Shown here: piece after piece, positions 54,155 through 62,669 of the stretch
Layout of the letters: every line of letters begins with the position of its first letter
Position numbering within the stretch: the stretch's first letter is position 1
Assembly: GCA_028285345.1 (NCBI GenBank)
Contig: JANQPT010000038.1
Location: 1 to 64,000 of the forward strand
Reading direction: 5' to 3'
DNA from: Planctomycetales bacterium
Lineage (GTDB): Bacteria; Planctomycetota; Planctomycetia; Planctomycetales; Planctomycetaceae
DNA: 64,000 bases
Position numbers and translations under genes: made by a program
Notes under the pieces: generated by a model
Told to the model about the DNA's origin: nothing
Seen by the model: only the letters and a program-made list of their open reading frames with translations
Database searches by the model: none

Positions 54155-55051
54155 TTAACTCTGAACTTGTTCCCGAACTAGTTCGCCAAACAATTCCGGG
54201 CGCCGCACTCGGAGCGTGTAATTCGGCAAACTCCGTTCGCGATGCAACAGTTCGGCATCGAAGTCAGTGACGATCATTTCGTCTCGGATTTCCTCAGTTT
54301 GCGACGACACCAACAACGTCCCGTCCGGGGCGAAGGCGAGCGCCGCTCCTGCATGGTGCGGCTGTTGCGGAGAATCGGCGGGATAGGTCTCCACGTAGCC
54401 CGCGCGGCCCACCTGATCGGCCAGCAATGCGAAACAGGCGTTTTCGCGAGCCCGCATGCCGTAACCGGCTTGAAAATACTCGTGCGAAAACCGTCGCGCC
54501 GCCGCCATCGACTCCGCTGTTTCATCCCACATCTTGATCCGCGCCGCGTGCGGCATCAGCAGCAGATCGGCGCCGCGGAGTGCCAGGATGCGGGCAACTT
54601 CGGGAAACTGGTTGTCGTAACAGATGATCATGCCCACTTTGCACTTGCCGATGTCGAACACCGGCATTTCCCGTCCTCCCTTATAAAAGAGCGTCTCGTC
54701 GCGGGAGAGATGAATCTTGCGCTGCTTGCCGAGATAGCCCTGCGGCCCGACGAGAATCTGCGTGTTGTAGACGATGCTGTTTTCCTTTTCGCTCAATCCG
54801 ACCGAGAGGTGCAGATTGTACTTCGCCGCAAGTTCTGCGACTCGCTTCGTGCCGGGACCGTCGGGAACCGGCTCTGCCAATTCCCAAGTGCTCGGCGTGC
54901 AATGGCCATGCAACAATAGTTCCGGAAACAACACCAACTCCGCGCCGTTCTCAGCGGCCTTGCGACACCAGCCATCGAGCGATTCCAAAACCTGCTGAGA
55001 CTGCCCGTGTGGGCTGTTCATACTGACGGCTGCCACTCGTAGCGATTGCAT
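54155..55051 (-). CDS. carbon-nitrogen hydrolase (nitrilase superfamily)
   Basis: A 298-residue nitrilase-superfamily enzyme. The catalytic triad is E44 (LVLFPELLLHG), K112 (GKQRKIHLS) and C144 (MIICYDNQFPE). The spacing fits amidases and N-carbamoyl hydrolases such as those acting on omega-amides or N-carbamyl-putrescine. The substrate is unknown. It is convergent with the MFS gene, 19 bp apart. Confidence 0.92.
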   Translation of the reverse strand: MQSLRVAAVSMNSPHGQSQQVLESLDGWCRKAAENGAELVLFPELLLHGHCTPSTWELAEPVPDGPGTKRVAELAAKYNLHLSVGLSEKENSIVYNTQILVGPQGYLGKQRKIHLSRDETLFYKGGREMPVFDIGKCKVGMIICYDNQFPEVARILALRGADLLLMPHAARIKMWDETAESMAAARRFSHEYFQAGYGMRARENACFALLADQVGRAGYVETYPADSPQQPHHAGAALAFAPDGTLLVSSQTEEIRDEMIVTDFDAELLHRERSLPNYTLRVRRPELFGELVREQVQS

Positions 55052-55240
55052 GTGCGATGTTCCTCAAGGGCTGAACGATGTTCGTGCTTCAGTGTCGCTG
55101 CGTAACGCTATCCACCGGGACGATGTTTCGTGAAGAGTTGATGAACGCCTCAGCGATGCAATTGATGATCATTCTCCCGACCGTTAGAATCGCTGCAACG
55201 TCGACCCATCACCGTCACAACGTCTAGGAGAAGTGTTGCT

Positions 55241-55687
55241 ATGTTGTATCGAATCGGTATTCTCGCATTCGCGCTACTGTGGGCCGGTGCCGATCCCCAA
55301 CCGGAGAAGTCGCTCCAGGATACGCTTTTAGCACAGGAAACCAAGCTGATTGAGGCGATCAAGAAGAAAGACCTGAGAACACTGAGAACGATGTTGTCGG
55401 CACAAGTCTACAGCATCACTCCCGATGATGGAAAGGAAACCGCGCGCGAATCACTTCGGAAACTCCACAGCGCGACAATCGAGAGTTACGAGGTGACCGA
55501 TGTCAAAGCAATTCCGTTGGGTAAGGAAGCGGGAATTCTGACGTACACATTCACCTGGTCCGGCAAGATTGGCAGGAAGAAGATCCCGCCGACAACGGTT
55601 TATGCCACTTCCTCTTGGTTGAAAGTCGACGGAGAGTGGAAATCGAAGCTGTATCAAGAGACGCCGTTTCACACGTCGCCCAAATAG
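55241..55687 (+). CDS. secreted SnoaL/DUF4440-like protein
   Basis: A 148-residue protein with a short signal peptide (about residues 1-18, LAFALLWAGA). The body is a cystatin-like NTF2 fold: LQDTLLAQETKLIEAIKKKDL, RTMLSAQVYSITPDDG and the ending VYATSSWLKVDGEWKSKLYQETP, the classical DUF4440 pattern. Function unknown. AGGAG lies about 11 bp before the ATG. Confidence 0.8.
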   Translation: MLYRIGILAFALLWAGADPQPEKSLQDTLLAQETKLIEAIKKKDLRTLRTMLSAQVYSITPDDGKETARESLRKLHSATIESYEVTDVKAIPLGKEAGILTYTFTWSGKIGRKKIPPTTVYATSSWLKVDGEWKSKLYQETPFHTSPK

Positions 55688-55731
55688 CACGCAGTCGTCT
55701 ACAATAGCGGATTAGATGTGTGCTCGCAGCG

Positions 55732-56640
55732 TTAGTTTGAGCCAAGCTGCTGAAGCAGATCCTCGCCGATATCGGCTTGCAGCGCTTCGAACGCCTGGTC
55801 GACCTGCCCGCAATTGCGAGCGCCGATCAAGACGGAGGTCACCTGCGGCCGCCGCAAGACCCAAGCGAGTGACAATTCGATCATCGAACGGCCGCTTGCC
55901 TCCGCAACCTGTCGCAAGCAGTCCAGCACGTTAAAACCGTGGTCGGTGAAGTAGATCGGTTGATGTCCCGGAATCACGTCAAAGCGGGTGCCGGCGGGGA
56001 CCTCTCCGCCGCGCCGGTATTTGCCGGTTAAGAAGCCGGCCGCCAGCGGGCTGTATGCGATCGCGCCCACCTGCTGATCGGCACAGAGCGGCAGCGTGTC
56101 GGGCTCGATCTCACGCTGCACGAGATTGTAGGGTGGTTGGATCGATTCCAACCGTGCGACGCCGTTTTCGTGAACCCCGAGCAGCGCCTTGGCAAGTTGC
56201 CAGGCGGACCAGTTACTGCAGCCGACATATCGCGCCTTGCCTTGTTCCACCAGCGTAGTCAATGCTTCCAGCGATTCCTCAAGCGGCGTCTCGTCGTCCC
56301 AGTTGTGGAGTTGAAACAGGTCGACGCAGTCGGTCTTCAGCCGCCGCAGGCTCTCTTCAGCGGAGCTGCGGATGCGTTCTTTGGTGAGCGTCCCCGCCAC
56401 TTTGGTCGCCAACACGATCCGGTCGCGCACGCCACGCTCAGCGATCCATTCGCCGAGGACCGTCTCCGAAGCTCCACTTGCATAAGCTTCCGCCGTGTCG
56501 AAGAGCGTGATTCCTTGTTCGAAAGCGCGGTCCAACACGTCAAACGACGTCTCGCGATCGATTTCGCGGCCGAACGTCACACATCCCATCCCAATCGCAC
56601 TGACCTGAAGTTCAGACCGGCCGAGTTGACGATACTGCAT
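55732..56640 (-). CDS. aldo/keto reductase
   Basis: A 302-residue AKR with the complete tetrad: D48 and Y53 (LFDTAEAYASG), K80 (LATKV) and H112 (LFQLHNWD). The C-terminal NADPH site includes IGARNCGQVDQAFEAL. It reduces an aldehyde or ketone with NADPH; the physiological substrate is unknown. Convergent with the DUF4440-like gene, 44 bp apart. Confidence 0.93.
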   Translation of the reverse strand: MQYRQLGRSELQVSAIGMGCVTFGREIDRETSFDVLDRAFEQGITLFDTAEAYASGASETVLGEWIAERGVRDRIVLATKVAGTLTKERIRSSAEESLRRLKTDCVDLFQLHNWDDETPLEESLEALTTLVEQGKARYVGCSNWSAWQLAKALLGVHENGVARLESIQPPYNLVQREIEPDTLPLCADQQVGAIAYSPLAAGFLTGKYRRGGEVPAGTRFDVIPGHQPIYFTDHGFNVLDCLRQVAEASGRSMIELSLAWVLRRPQVTSVLIGARNCGQVDQAFEALQADIGEDLLQQLGSN

Positions 56641-56687
56641 CGCTGCGACTCCTGTCGGTGTATTTCAAACCGATATCATCAATAAAG

Positions 56688-57659
56688 CTAAGCACAACGC
56701 GGGTCACCCTGTTTCCAGCGATTGAAGGCGACGTCGTCACTGTGCGCGAGTTCGTGACGGGCTTTCCGCCACAGTGCAGCCCAGTCTTCCGCCGACGTCA
56801 ACTCCGTTTCAGGATGAGCGCGGCTGCGGGCGACGAAGCCTGGAAACCAGCGCCGCCCGGTCGGCTGCCCGATCGGCTGATACCGCAGGTCGAAACTCCA
56901 GCGAATCTCATCACTGCGATTGGGCAGTCCGCAATGCTTGGTCTTGCGGTGCATGAACAGCACATCGCCCGGGTCCATCGGCAAGACCACATGTTCATCC
57001 GTCGCCAAATTGTCCGGGATGCAGACTTGATTCAGCGTGAGCGGATTGCGGCTGCGGCAATGCAGCGCCAGCTCTTCACGATGGCTGCCGGGCATGACCG
57101 CGAGGCAACCGTTTTCCACTGTTGCGCGGGTGATCGGAAACCAGACAGTCAGCATGTCGGTGTCGTCGGCGTCGTCAGTGACAACGCCAAGATCCTGGTG
57201 CCAAGCGATCTGTGCCGTCAGACCGGTCCACGATTCGGCGGGAAGCCGGGATTCCGGTAGCTTAATTCGAGTGTGCTGCACAGGATTGGAGTAAATCTCC
57301 GGCCCGACAAACCGCTCAACAGCGTCCAAAAGCCGCGGACTGCGGAGTAGATCAAACACGGCCGGCCCGTGGTGCATGGGAGTTTCGTCAGTGATGTCGG
57401 CTTGCGGCAGGGAAATGTCAAAGTGCAAATCATACGCCGGATGTGCTTCGGGCACGATCTGCAGCAGTCGTTCGCAAAAGGGCAATCCGCGATGCGTCGA
57501 CGTGAGCCGTCCTTCCGCGGCCCATTGCTCCGCCAACCGATCGAGAAGCTGTTCGTACTCGTCGATCATCGGCTGCAGATCCGCCGCAACATCCAATAAG
57601 CCGCGGACGACAATGTAGCCGTCACGGTCAAACTGTTCGAGGTCGGTCGTCTCGATCAT
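56688..57659 (-). CDS. phytanoyl-CoA dioxygenase (PhyH) family protein
   Basis: A 323-residue Fe(II)/2-oxoglutarate dioxygenase. The facial triad appears as H154-x-D156 (IAWHQDLGV) and the distal H242 (RKTKHCGLPN). The N terminus reads LEQFDRDGYIVVRGLLD, the usual PhyH lead, and WFPITRATVENGCLAVMPGSH is a family block. The substrate is unknown. The ATG at 57659 has AGGAA 8 bp upstream. It follows the aldo/keto reductase on the same strand, 47 bp upstream of it. Confidence 0.92.
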   Translation of the reverse strand: MIETTDLEQFDRDGYIVVRGLLDVAADLQPMIDEYEQLLDRLAEQWAAEGRLTSTHRGLPFCERLLQIVPEAHPAYDLHFDISLPQADITDETPMHHGPAVFDLLRSPRLLDAVERFVGPEIYSNPVQHTRIKLPESRLPAESWTGLTAQIAWHQDLGVVTDDADDTDMLTVWFPITRATVENGCLAVMPGSHREELALHCRSRNPLTLNQVCIPDNLATDEHVVLPMDPGDVLFMHRKTKHCGLPNRSDEIRWSFDLRYQPIGQPTGRRWFPGFVARSRAHPETELTSAEDWAALWRKARHELAHSDDVAFNRWKQGDPRCA

Positions 57660-57664
57660 GAGTT

Positions 57665-57731
57665 CGTTCCTTATGTACAGACGAACTGTAAGAATAACAC
57701 AGAGCCTCCTTGCCGCACAGCAGTTCCTGAA
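57665..57731. repeat. direct repeat, copy 1 (flanks PEP-CTERM block)
   Basis: CAGACGAACTGTAAGAATAA and, further on, GCCGCACAGCAGTTCC form a block of about 50-65 bp that resembles 59669-59735 (CAGACGACTTGCAAGAATAG ... GGCGGCACAGCAATTCC). Base identity is partial but the order is the same. It lies between phyH and the two PEP-CTERM genes. Confidence 0.5.
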
Positions 57732-57880
57732 TTCACTGATACTGGAATCCTGTGGCGCCAGACTGAACAATAGATTGTCAAACCAGCAACCCCAGTCGAA
57801 AATGGCGCAGGCGATGGCGACTACAGATCCGCGGGCTTTGTCCGTCAGACAGCAGCCTCAATTAGAGGACAAAACAGTCG

Positions 57881-58002
57881 TCAATTGCTTGATATCCTCG
57901 GGGCCAGTTGGTGTAATCGAGATGTAAAGACAATTGAGCCGACGATGGCTCACACAGCTATGACAGCCCTTCATGCGGTCTCGCCGCTTGGAGGGCTTTT
58001 TT
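57881..58002 (+). ncRNA. candidate structured leader RNA with intrinsic terminator
   Basis: Three consecutive stems are visible. TCAATTG (57881-57887) pairs with CAATTGA (57931-57937), with an inner CTCG/CGAG. GAGCC-GACGAT-GGCTC (57936-57951) overlaps the first stem by two bases, so the two cannot both form fully. GCCCTTC ... GGAGGGC (57966-57997) with inner GCGG/CCGC is followed by six T, an intrinsic terminator pointing rightward. No plus-strand gene lies upstream (phyH is divergent), so the terminator can end only a leader or a small RNA. The PEP-CTERM start follows 26 bp later. No known riboswitch consensus was recognised. Confidence 0.4.
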
Positions 58003-58028
58003 CGTGTTATTACGCAATGAGGCATCAA

Positions 58029-58676
58029 ATGCTGAATGGTCAATTCGGTCTGCTAAAGGCTTTCGCTTTCTGTCTAGTCATGTTGCTCTGTGCGAGGATG
58101 GCCGAAGCTGGCGTGATCTATAACAACTTGGGACCGGGCGACTCCCACCAAACCGGTTTTGGGCTCGTTAATTCCGCGCAGAACGTCGCGGCTCCGTTCA
58201 CGCCCTCCACTGATACCGAGTTCGGCTCAGCCGAAATCGCGTTTCGCCATGTCAGTGGGACCAACACATATTTTCTAGAACTCATGGAGACAGCTCTCGA
58301 TGGCAGGCCGGGAGCATTGATCGAATCAATTCCATTTACTGCGGAGACCTCCCCATCCATCACAGCGGTCAACTCGCTGTTGACCCCTGCCTTAACAGGA
58401 GGCGTTCAGTACTGGCTGGGAATTCGCCACGGAGCTCCGGATACCCTCGGAAACTGGTTTATAAACGACCAGGGATTTCTTGGTGTGGCACAGGGGATTC
58501 CACCTGGACCACCGTGGACCACATTTAGCCTCAGCTCAGATTCAAACGCCTTTCGTGTCAACGATACAGCGGTTGGAGCCGTCATCCCCGAACCTTCCAC
58601 CTTCGCACTGCTCGCCATCGGCGGCCTCGCCCTGGCCGGCTACGGCTGGCGGCGGCAACAGCGCCGTGCTGCGTGA
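58029..58676 (+). CDS. PEP-CTERM sorting domain protein
   Basis: A 215-residue exported protein. The signal peptide (about residues 1-27, ending MAEAG) is followed by a beta-rich body with IYNNLGPGDSHQTGF, similar in layout to choice-of-anchor domains. The C-terminal sorting tail is VIPEPSTFALLAIGGLALAGYGW plus RRQQRRAA (motif quoted in two parts). I chose the ATG at 58029 because GAGG lies 6 bp upstream; the ATG at 58017 is an alternative. A candidate leader RNA precedes the gene. Confidence 0.9.
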   Translation: MLNGQFGLLKAFAFCLVMLLCARMAEAGVIYNNLGPGDSHQTGFGLVNSAQNVAAPFTPSTDTEFGSAEIAFRHVSGTNTYFLELMETALDGRPGALIESIPFTAETSPSITAVNSLLTPALTGGVQYWLGIRHGAPDTLGNWFINDQGFLGVAQGIPPGPPWTTFSLSSDSNAFRVNDTAVGAVIPEPSTFALLAIGGLALAGYGWRRQQRRAA

Positions 58677-58781
58677 CCTAGTATTCGAATACGCTGAAAC
58701 CCTCGGCACGATGCTTCAAAGGCCTAGTTCATCGAAAGCTGATTAACCGGAGAGATTCAACTGCAACAGGGAACTCCAACT

Positions 58782-59396
58782 ATGAAACAGCTTCTTCTTG
58801 CCGGACTGCTGAGTTTCGGCCTGTTGTCATCCGCTGAGGCGGGGATGTTAAGCGTCACATTTGATGATGCAACAGGAGATCAATCGGGACCGACCGATCT
58901 GATCAGCGTGGTGCTCACGTTCGACAACACGACCGGCGACTACTCAATTAAAGCCACGGCGGATGCGGCGAATCCCTTCCGCGACACGGTGCGACTGAAT
59001 TACCACTTTTATAATCCCGACGCGGGCACGACCGTGACGCCGGGGATGCTCACCGACAATCTCAACGACATTACACTCGCCGCTCCGGTGACAATGTTGA
59101 CGGTATCGGGCACGAACACGAACCTTACGTCATGGGAATTGGGCGACCGAGTGGCTCCGGATAGTGCGGCTTTGGGAATTCCGACGGACGCAACTTTTTC
59201 TGTGTTTCATTCTGGAGTCTTCAACTTCCCGCTGATGTCTGGAAGTGGCAGCGACTTTTTTCCATCTCCGTTCGACACGTATTCGGTCGTCGAGACCGCT
59301 CTCGTCCCCGAACCGTCGACCTTCGCCCTGCTTGCCATCGGCGGGATCGCCGTGATCGGATACAGTTGTCGGCGAAAGCGGCGGCAGGCTGCATGA
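58782..59396 (+). CDS. PEP-CTERM sorting domain protein
   Basis: A 204-residue exported protein. The signal peptide is about residues 1-20 (SAEAG). A beta-sandwich-like body contains TVRLNYHFYNPDAGT, and the tail reads VPEPSTFALLAIGGIAVIGYSC then RRKRRQAA. Its tail is nearly identical to that of the preceding gene (58029) and similar to the one at 8236, while the bodies differ. It follows the first by about 105 bp on the same strand, so the two may be co-transcribed. No exosortase is nearby. Confidence 0.9.
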   Translation: MKQLLLAGLLSFGLLSSAEAGMLSVTFDDATGDQSGPTDLISVVLTFDNTTGDYSIKATADAANPFRDTVRLNYHFYNPDAGTTVTPGMLTDNLNDITLAAPVTMLTVSGTNTNLTSWELGDRVAPDSAALGIPTDATFSVFHSGVFNFPLMSGSGSDFFPSPFDTYSVVETALVPEPSTFALLAIGGIAVIGYSCRRKRRQAA

Positions 59397-59668
59397 CCAC
59401 GACTTGAATTTGGGACGATGACGGCCGGCGGTTTTGCATTTCCAATTCGTTCAGTTTAGTCGCTCCAGGAAATGTCGAGAATTCGGCCCAATGGTCCCGG
59501 GCCGATCAATCCTGCTGGGCGCTCGCCTCTCCAGTTGTGCTCGGCAACGCCGTCCTCCGCCAACTGATCGAGACGCGGTCCGCTCTCGTCGATCCCCGCT
59601 AGAGATCCGTCGCGAGAAAGACACCGTCATGGTCAGAACAATCTAGGGCGGCGTCTCAACCGTCGAGT

Positions 59669-59735
59669 AGTTCCCTAAACGCAGACGACTTGCAAGAATA
59701 GCATTGAGTGAGTTGGCGGCACAGCAATTCCGAAA
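59669..59735. repeat. direct repeat, copy 2 (flanks PEP-CTERM block)
   Basis: Partner of the repeat at 57665-57731, same orientation, about 2 kb away. The two PEP-CTERM genes and the candidate leader lie between. The rest of 59397-59668 shows no gene or palindrome I can support. Confidence 0.5.
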
Positions 59736-59763
59736 CGCAAATCAAACCTACGGAACATCAGAT

Positions 59764-60129
59764 ATGCCAAGATTGATCGAAGCCCCGCAGGTCGTTACCG
59801 CTGCCGGGAACAAGCCTAAGCGGATTGAAGAATACGCCGGACGGCTGAGTTCCGGGCACGAACAGGTAAGCATCGCTCGTATGGTCTCGCCCGGGGGTTG
59901 GGAGGAACCGGCACAGCAGCCCGATTTTCAAGAGATTACCGTCGTACTGCGGGGCATGCTGCGGGTCGAAACTGATGCAGGAGTGCTCGATGTCCGTGCC
60001 GGTCAGGCGGTCATCGCCGCCGCGGGAGAGCGAGTTCGCTACAGTACGCCGGAAGACGAGGGCGCCGAGTATATCGCGGTCTGCCTACCTGCCTTTTCGC
60101 CGCAGACCGTGCATCGCGAGGACGACTAG
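59764..60129 (+). CDS. cupin domain protein
   Basis: A 121-residue single cupin. The first motif region reads FQEITVVLRGMLRVET and the second GVLDVRAGQAVIAAAGERVRY. The classic GxHxH of motif 1 is replaced by a stretch without paired His, so metal binding by this site is doubtful. Function is unknown; such cupins often bind small ligands or serve in sugar or hormone-like metabolism. The ATG at 59764 starts after direct repeat copy 2. Confidence 0.75.
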   Translation: MPRLIEAPQVVTAAGNKPKRIEEYAGRLSSGHEQVSIARMVSPGGWEEPAQQPDFQEITVVLRGMLRVETDAGVLDVRAGQAVIAAAGERVRYSTPEDEGAEYIAVCLPAFSPQTVHREDD

Positions 60130-60264
60130 CCCGATATTCGACCCCAAAACGGGGTAGCAGAAGTCTCACGACTTCTGAAAACTGAATCGGTGCAGACAAA
60201 ACTCCAAACTCTCACGAGTTCGGCTACTCGAGAATCGAGATGTGACAGAACACTGGGCGGCGGA

Positions 60265-61932
60265 CTAAACAACAAAGCGAAGTGCCGTGGAGTAGACGAG
60301 CAGCGAGAAGTCCTGTTGCAGGTAATGTGGTAACCAACTGATGACCGTGTATTCACTATTGTCGTGTTGGGCATGCTGGTCATCGATAGCGACCAATTGC
60401 ATGACGATTGTCCCGATGATCTCAATCGGGACATGCGTCATCTGCAGGAAGTCGAGCAGTTCTCGCTTCCAAACTCTGCGATAGATCAACTCCGCCGTCT
60501 TAATTACGATCTTTGAATGCCAAGAGCTTTTGGCGACAACGGTCAGCACAACGGAGAGGACCGCTGCTGCAAGAGCGGCGATGGCAGCGATCGTCGTTCC
60601 CGTCAGATACTCCCGAAAAAACAGCCCAATTACGACCAACAATCCCGCGACGACTGGAATCAGGCATCCGAAGCTGACCATGAGCGGGCTGATGACTGCG
60701 GCCCACATCCAGCCGACCGGCGAGCGCATCGTCCGTTTGTCGAGTTCCCGCATCCACTGGTGGACCTTGCTCCGCAGTCGGTCCTCGTTGTCGACTTCGA
60801 ATTCGAGACCCAAGCGATCACCGACGTCCTGTGTCAGCCAGGACCAGAGCAGAAACACCGACTCATGTTCCTGGCTGCCGATTTGAAAGGCGCGATACGC
60901 TTCGTCCGCGTCGGCGGCAATCAGTTGTTGACTCTCCAGAAACTGCCGGTCGGACTCAACTTCACTTTCCGTACAAAAAGCGTATAGCGAGTCGTCCATG
61001 GACTGCCGCACCGAATTGCCCTCGAGAAATTGATCGCGCTGCTGGAAATAGTCCCTGAGATGAAACAGCAATTCGACGTCCCCCTCCAAGCTGGATGGGA
61101 TCTGGTCGTGGTGTTCCTCCAACACGCGGTACACGCGATCGAGCCAAGCGGCATCGGCTTTCCAAATCGCCGGTTTGGCGATGTGCAAGTAGAACGTCAA
61201 TTTTCCGGTGATGCGATGGTCCTTAATCCGCGCTTCGCACGCTGCGAGAAGTTTGGCGAAGTGCTCAAACGGCGCCTCTTTGAGCAATTGGTCCCACAGC
61301 GGCTCCGTCAGAAAATAGAAGCGGTCATTGGTGACGATCTTGGCGGTTGCCTGCAGCAATTTGGGGACCAGTTTGATGTCAACGTTCGCGTGGAAATAGG
61401 CTTGCAGCAGATGGAACAGCACCGGTTCCTCCGGTAAGGCCTTCAGCCCGCTGAGCAGCCACCGCAAGAAACAGAGCGGATCGTCATTCACCACCGCATC
61501 GGAGAGGAGTGCCAGCGCATAGTAGTCGTATGCGGTCTTGTTTTTGCGGGTCTTTAGCTCGCGAAAGACCTCCTGCGGTCTGGACTCCTGCAGTTGCTGA
61601 AGAATCGCCGCAGCGGGCGATTCAGTTTGCGGCTCCGCAGTCACGGCAGGATCAGTTTGTTGGGCTTCGAAGATCTCCGCCCAAATCTGTTCGACATTGA
61701 TCGCCGCCCCCGGCAGCGGAAACTGGTCGCCGTAGCGCAGCGCGTTATCCAGTTGTTCAAATGCCGCGCGAATTTGTTGAAATTCGTCCGGATGCTTTTC
61801 CGGTTTGTAGACACGGATTAGCTTGTTGTAGCGGCGTTTGAGGTCCTTGCGGTCGTACTCCTCCGGAAGGCCGAAAAACGTCTTCGGGTCGTGCGGCAAC
61901 TGGTACCAATCGGGTTCGGCGGGGTCGCTCAA
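60265..61932 (-). CDS. J-domain-like membrane protein with degenerate HPD
   Basis: A 555-residue protein whose first 70 residues fit a J domain (DPKTFFGLPEEYDRKDLKRRY, then FQQIRAAFEQLDNAL). At the expected HPD site the sequence reads YKPEK (residues 42-46), with a HPD triplet (H47-D49) only four residues later. A long helical region of TPR-like character (about residues 110-330) follows, and two transmembrane segments lie at about residues 415-470. It is the distal gene of the Hsp70 locus on the same strand. It resembles the DjlB/DjlC role beside HscC in E. coli, by position and architecture. Confidence 0.75.
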   Translation of the reverse strand: MSDPAEPDWYQLPHDPKTFFGLPEEYDRKDLKRRYNKLIRVYKPEKHPDEFQQIRAAFEQLDNALRYGDQFPLPGAAINVEQIWAEIFEAQQTDPAVTAEPQTESPAAAILQQLQESRPQEVFRELKTRKNKTAYDYYALALLSDAVVNDDPLCFLRWLLSGLKALPEEPVLFHLLQAYFHANVDIKLVPKLLQATAKIVTNDRFYFLTEPLWDQLLKEAPFEHFAKLLAACEARIKDHRITGKLTFYLHIAKPAIWKADAAWLDRVYRVLEEHHDQIPSSLEGDVELLFHLRDYFQQRDQFLEGNSVRQSMDDSLYAFCTESEVESDRQFLESQQLIAADADEAYRAFQIGSQEHESVFLLWSWLTQDVGDRLGLEFEVDNEDRLRSKVHQWMRELDKRTMRSPVGWMWAAVISPLMVSFGCLIPVVAGLLVVIGLFFREYLTGTTIAAIAALAAAVLSVVLTVVAKSSWHSKIVIKTAELIYRRVWKRELLDFLQMTHVPIEIIGTIVMQLVAIDDQHAQHDNSEYTVISWLPHYLQQDFSLLVYSTALRFVV

Positions 61933-61958
61933 GGCCAGGTTCCTCGCGTCAGGTCGTA

Positions 61959-62669
61959 TCAGGAGCCGTCCATTACGAATGCCAGAATCTCGTAGGCGAC
62001 GAATCCGCTGACCGTCAACACGACCAGCAGGACGCCCCAGAGAAAGAGACCGAGCAACGTTGCGTCGAGGCTGCTCATGTTGTCCCGCATTCCGATCAGC
62101 TCAACCGGCCGCTGCAACCGGGACGGCTTCATTCGCAACAGGTGATCCCACCACTGCCGGTCCAGTTCGTACAATTCGGGAAACTGCCGCTTAACGCGGC
62201 GGGCCATTTTGTATGCCCGGCGGCGGCGATTGCTGGAATTGACTTTGGGCAACGTCGCTTGCCGGATCCGCGCGGCTTCTTTGCGCGATGCGGTGGCCGC
62301 ATCCTTAAATGCGCTGAAGATCCCTTTCACCGTGCTGGGATGATCGAGCAATTGGGGAAATTCCGGCCGGATATCCAGGACACGCAACAGCCGCTCGACG
62401 GTCGCCTTGAGGTCGGGAAACTTATCGACGGGCAAGCTCGACAATTGCCGCTGCAGCCGCTCAGCGCCGCCGGTCCAAAATGCCCCGCGGATTTGGTTGA
62501 TTTTGCGTGAGACTTTGGTGCGAAGTTCCTGGTTTTCGGCCGCGGCCGCTTCACCAAGGTCGACGATCCCAAGAAAACGTTTGCGCTCGGCGATCACTTT
62601 CTCCGCCTCGAACAGCGGATTCAGCCGCAAGACCCGCTGCAAATAGGCCGTCGCGTTGCGTTCAGTCAT
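61959..62669 (-). CDS. tail-anchored protein of the Hsp70 locus
   Basis: A 236-residue protein with no recognised family. It is a basic, mostly helical protein with a single hydrophobic segment near the C terminus (about residues 205-230, LLGLFLWGVLLVVLTVSGFV) and a short tail, i.e. tail-anchored. Its start overlaps the end of the Hsp70 gene by 8 bp (62662-62669), indicating translational coupling, and the J-like gene follows. The context suggests a cofactor or membrane anchor for this chaperone. Confidence 0.65.
   Translation of the reverse strand: MTERNATAYLQRVLRLNPLFEAEKVIAERKRFLGIVDLGEAAAAENQELRTKVSRKINQIRGAFWTGGAERLQRQLSSLPVDKFPDLKATVERLLRVLDIRPEFPQLLDHPSTVKGIFSAFKDAATASRKEAARIRQATLPKVNSSNRRRRAYKMARRVKRQFPELYELDRQWWDHLLRMKPSRLQRPVELIGMRDNMSSLDATLLGLFLWGVLLVVLTVSGFVAYEILAFVMDGS

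Noticed and set aside
57885..58028. N-terminal extension of the PEP-CTERM protein to 57885
   Set aside because: It would run through an intrinsic terminator and stem structures; the signal peptide starts at 58029.
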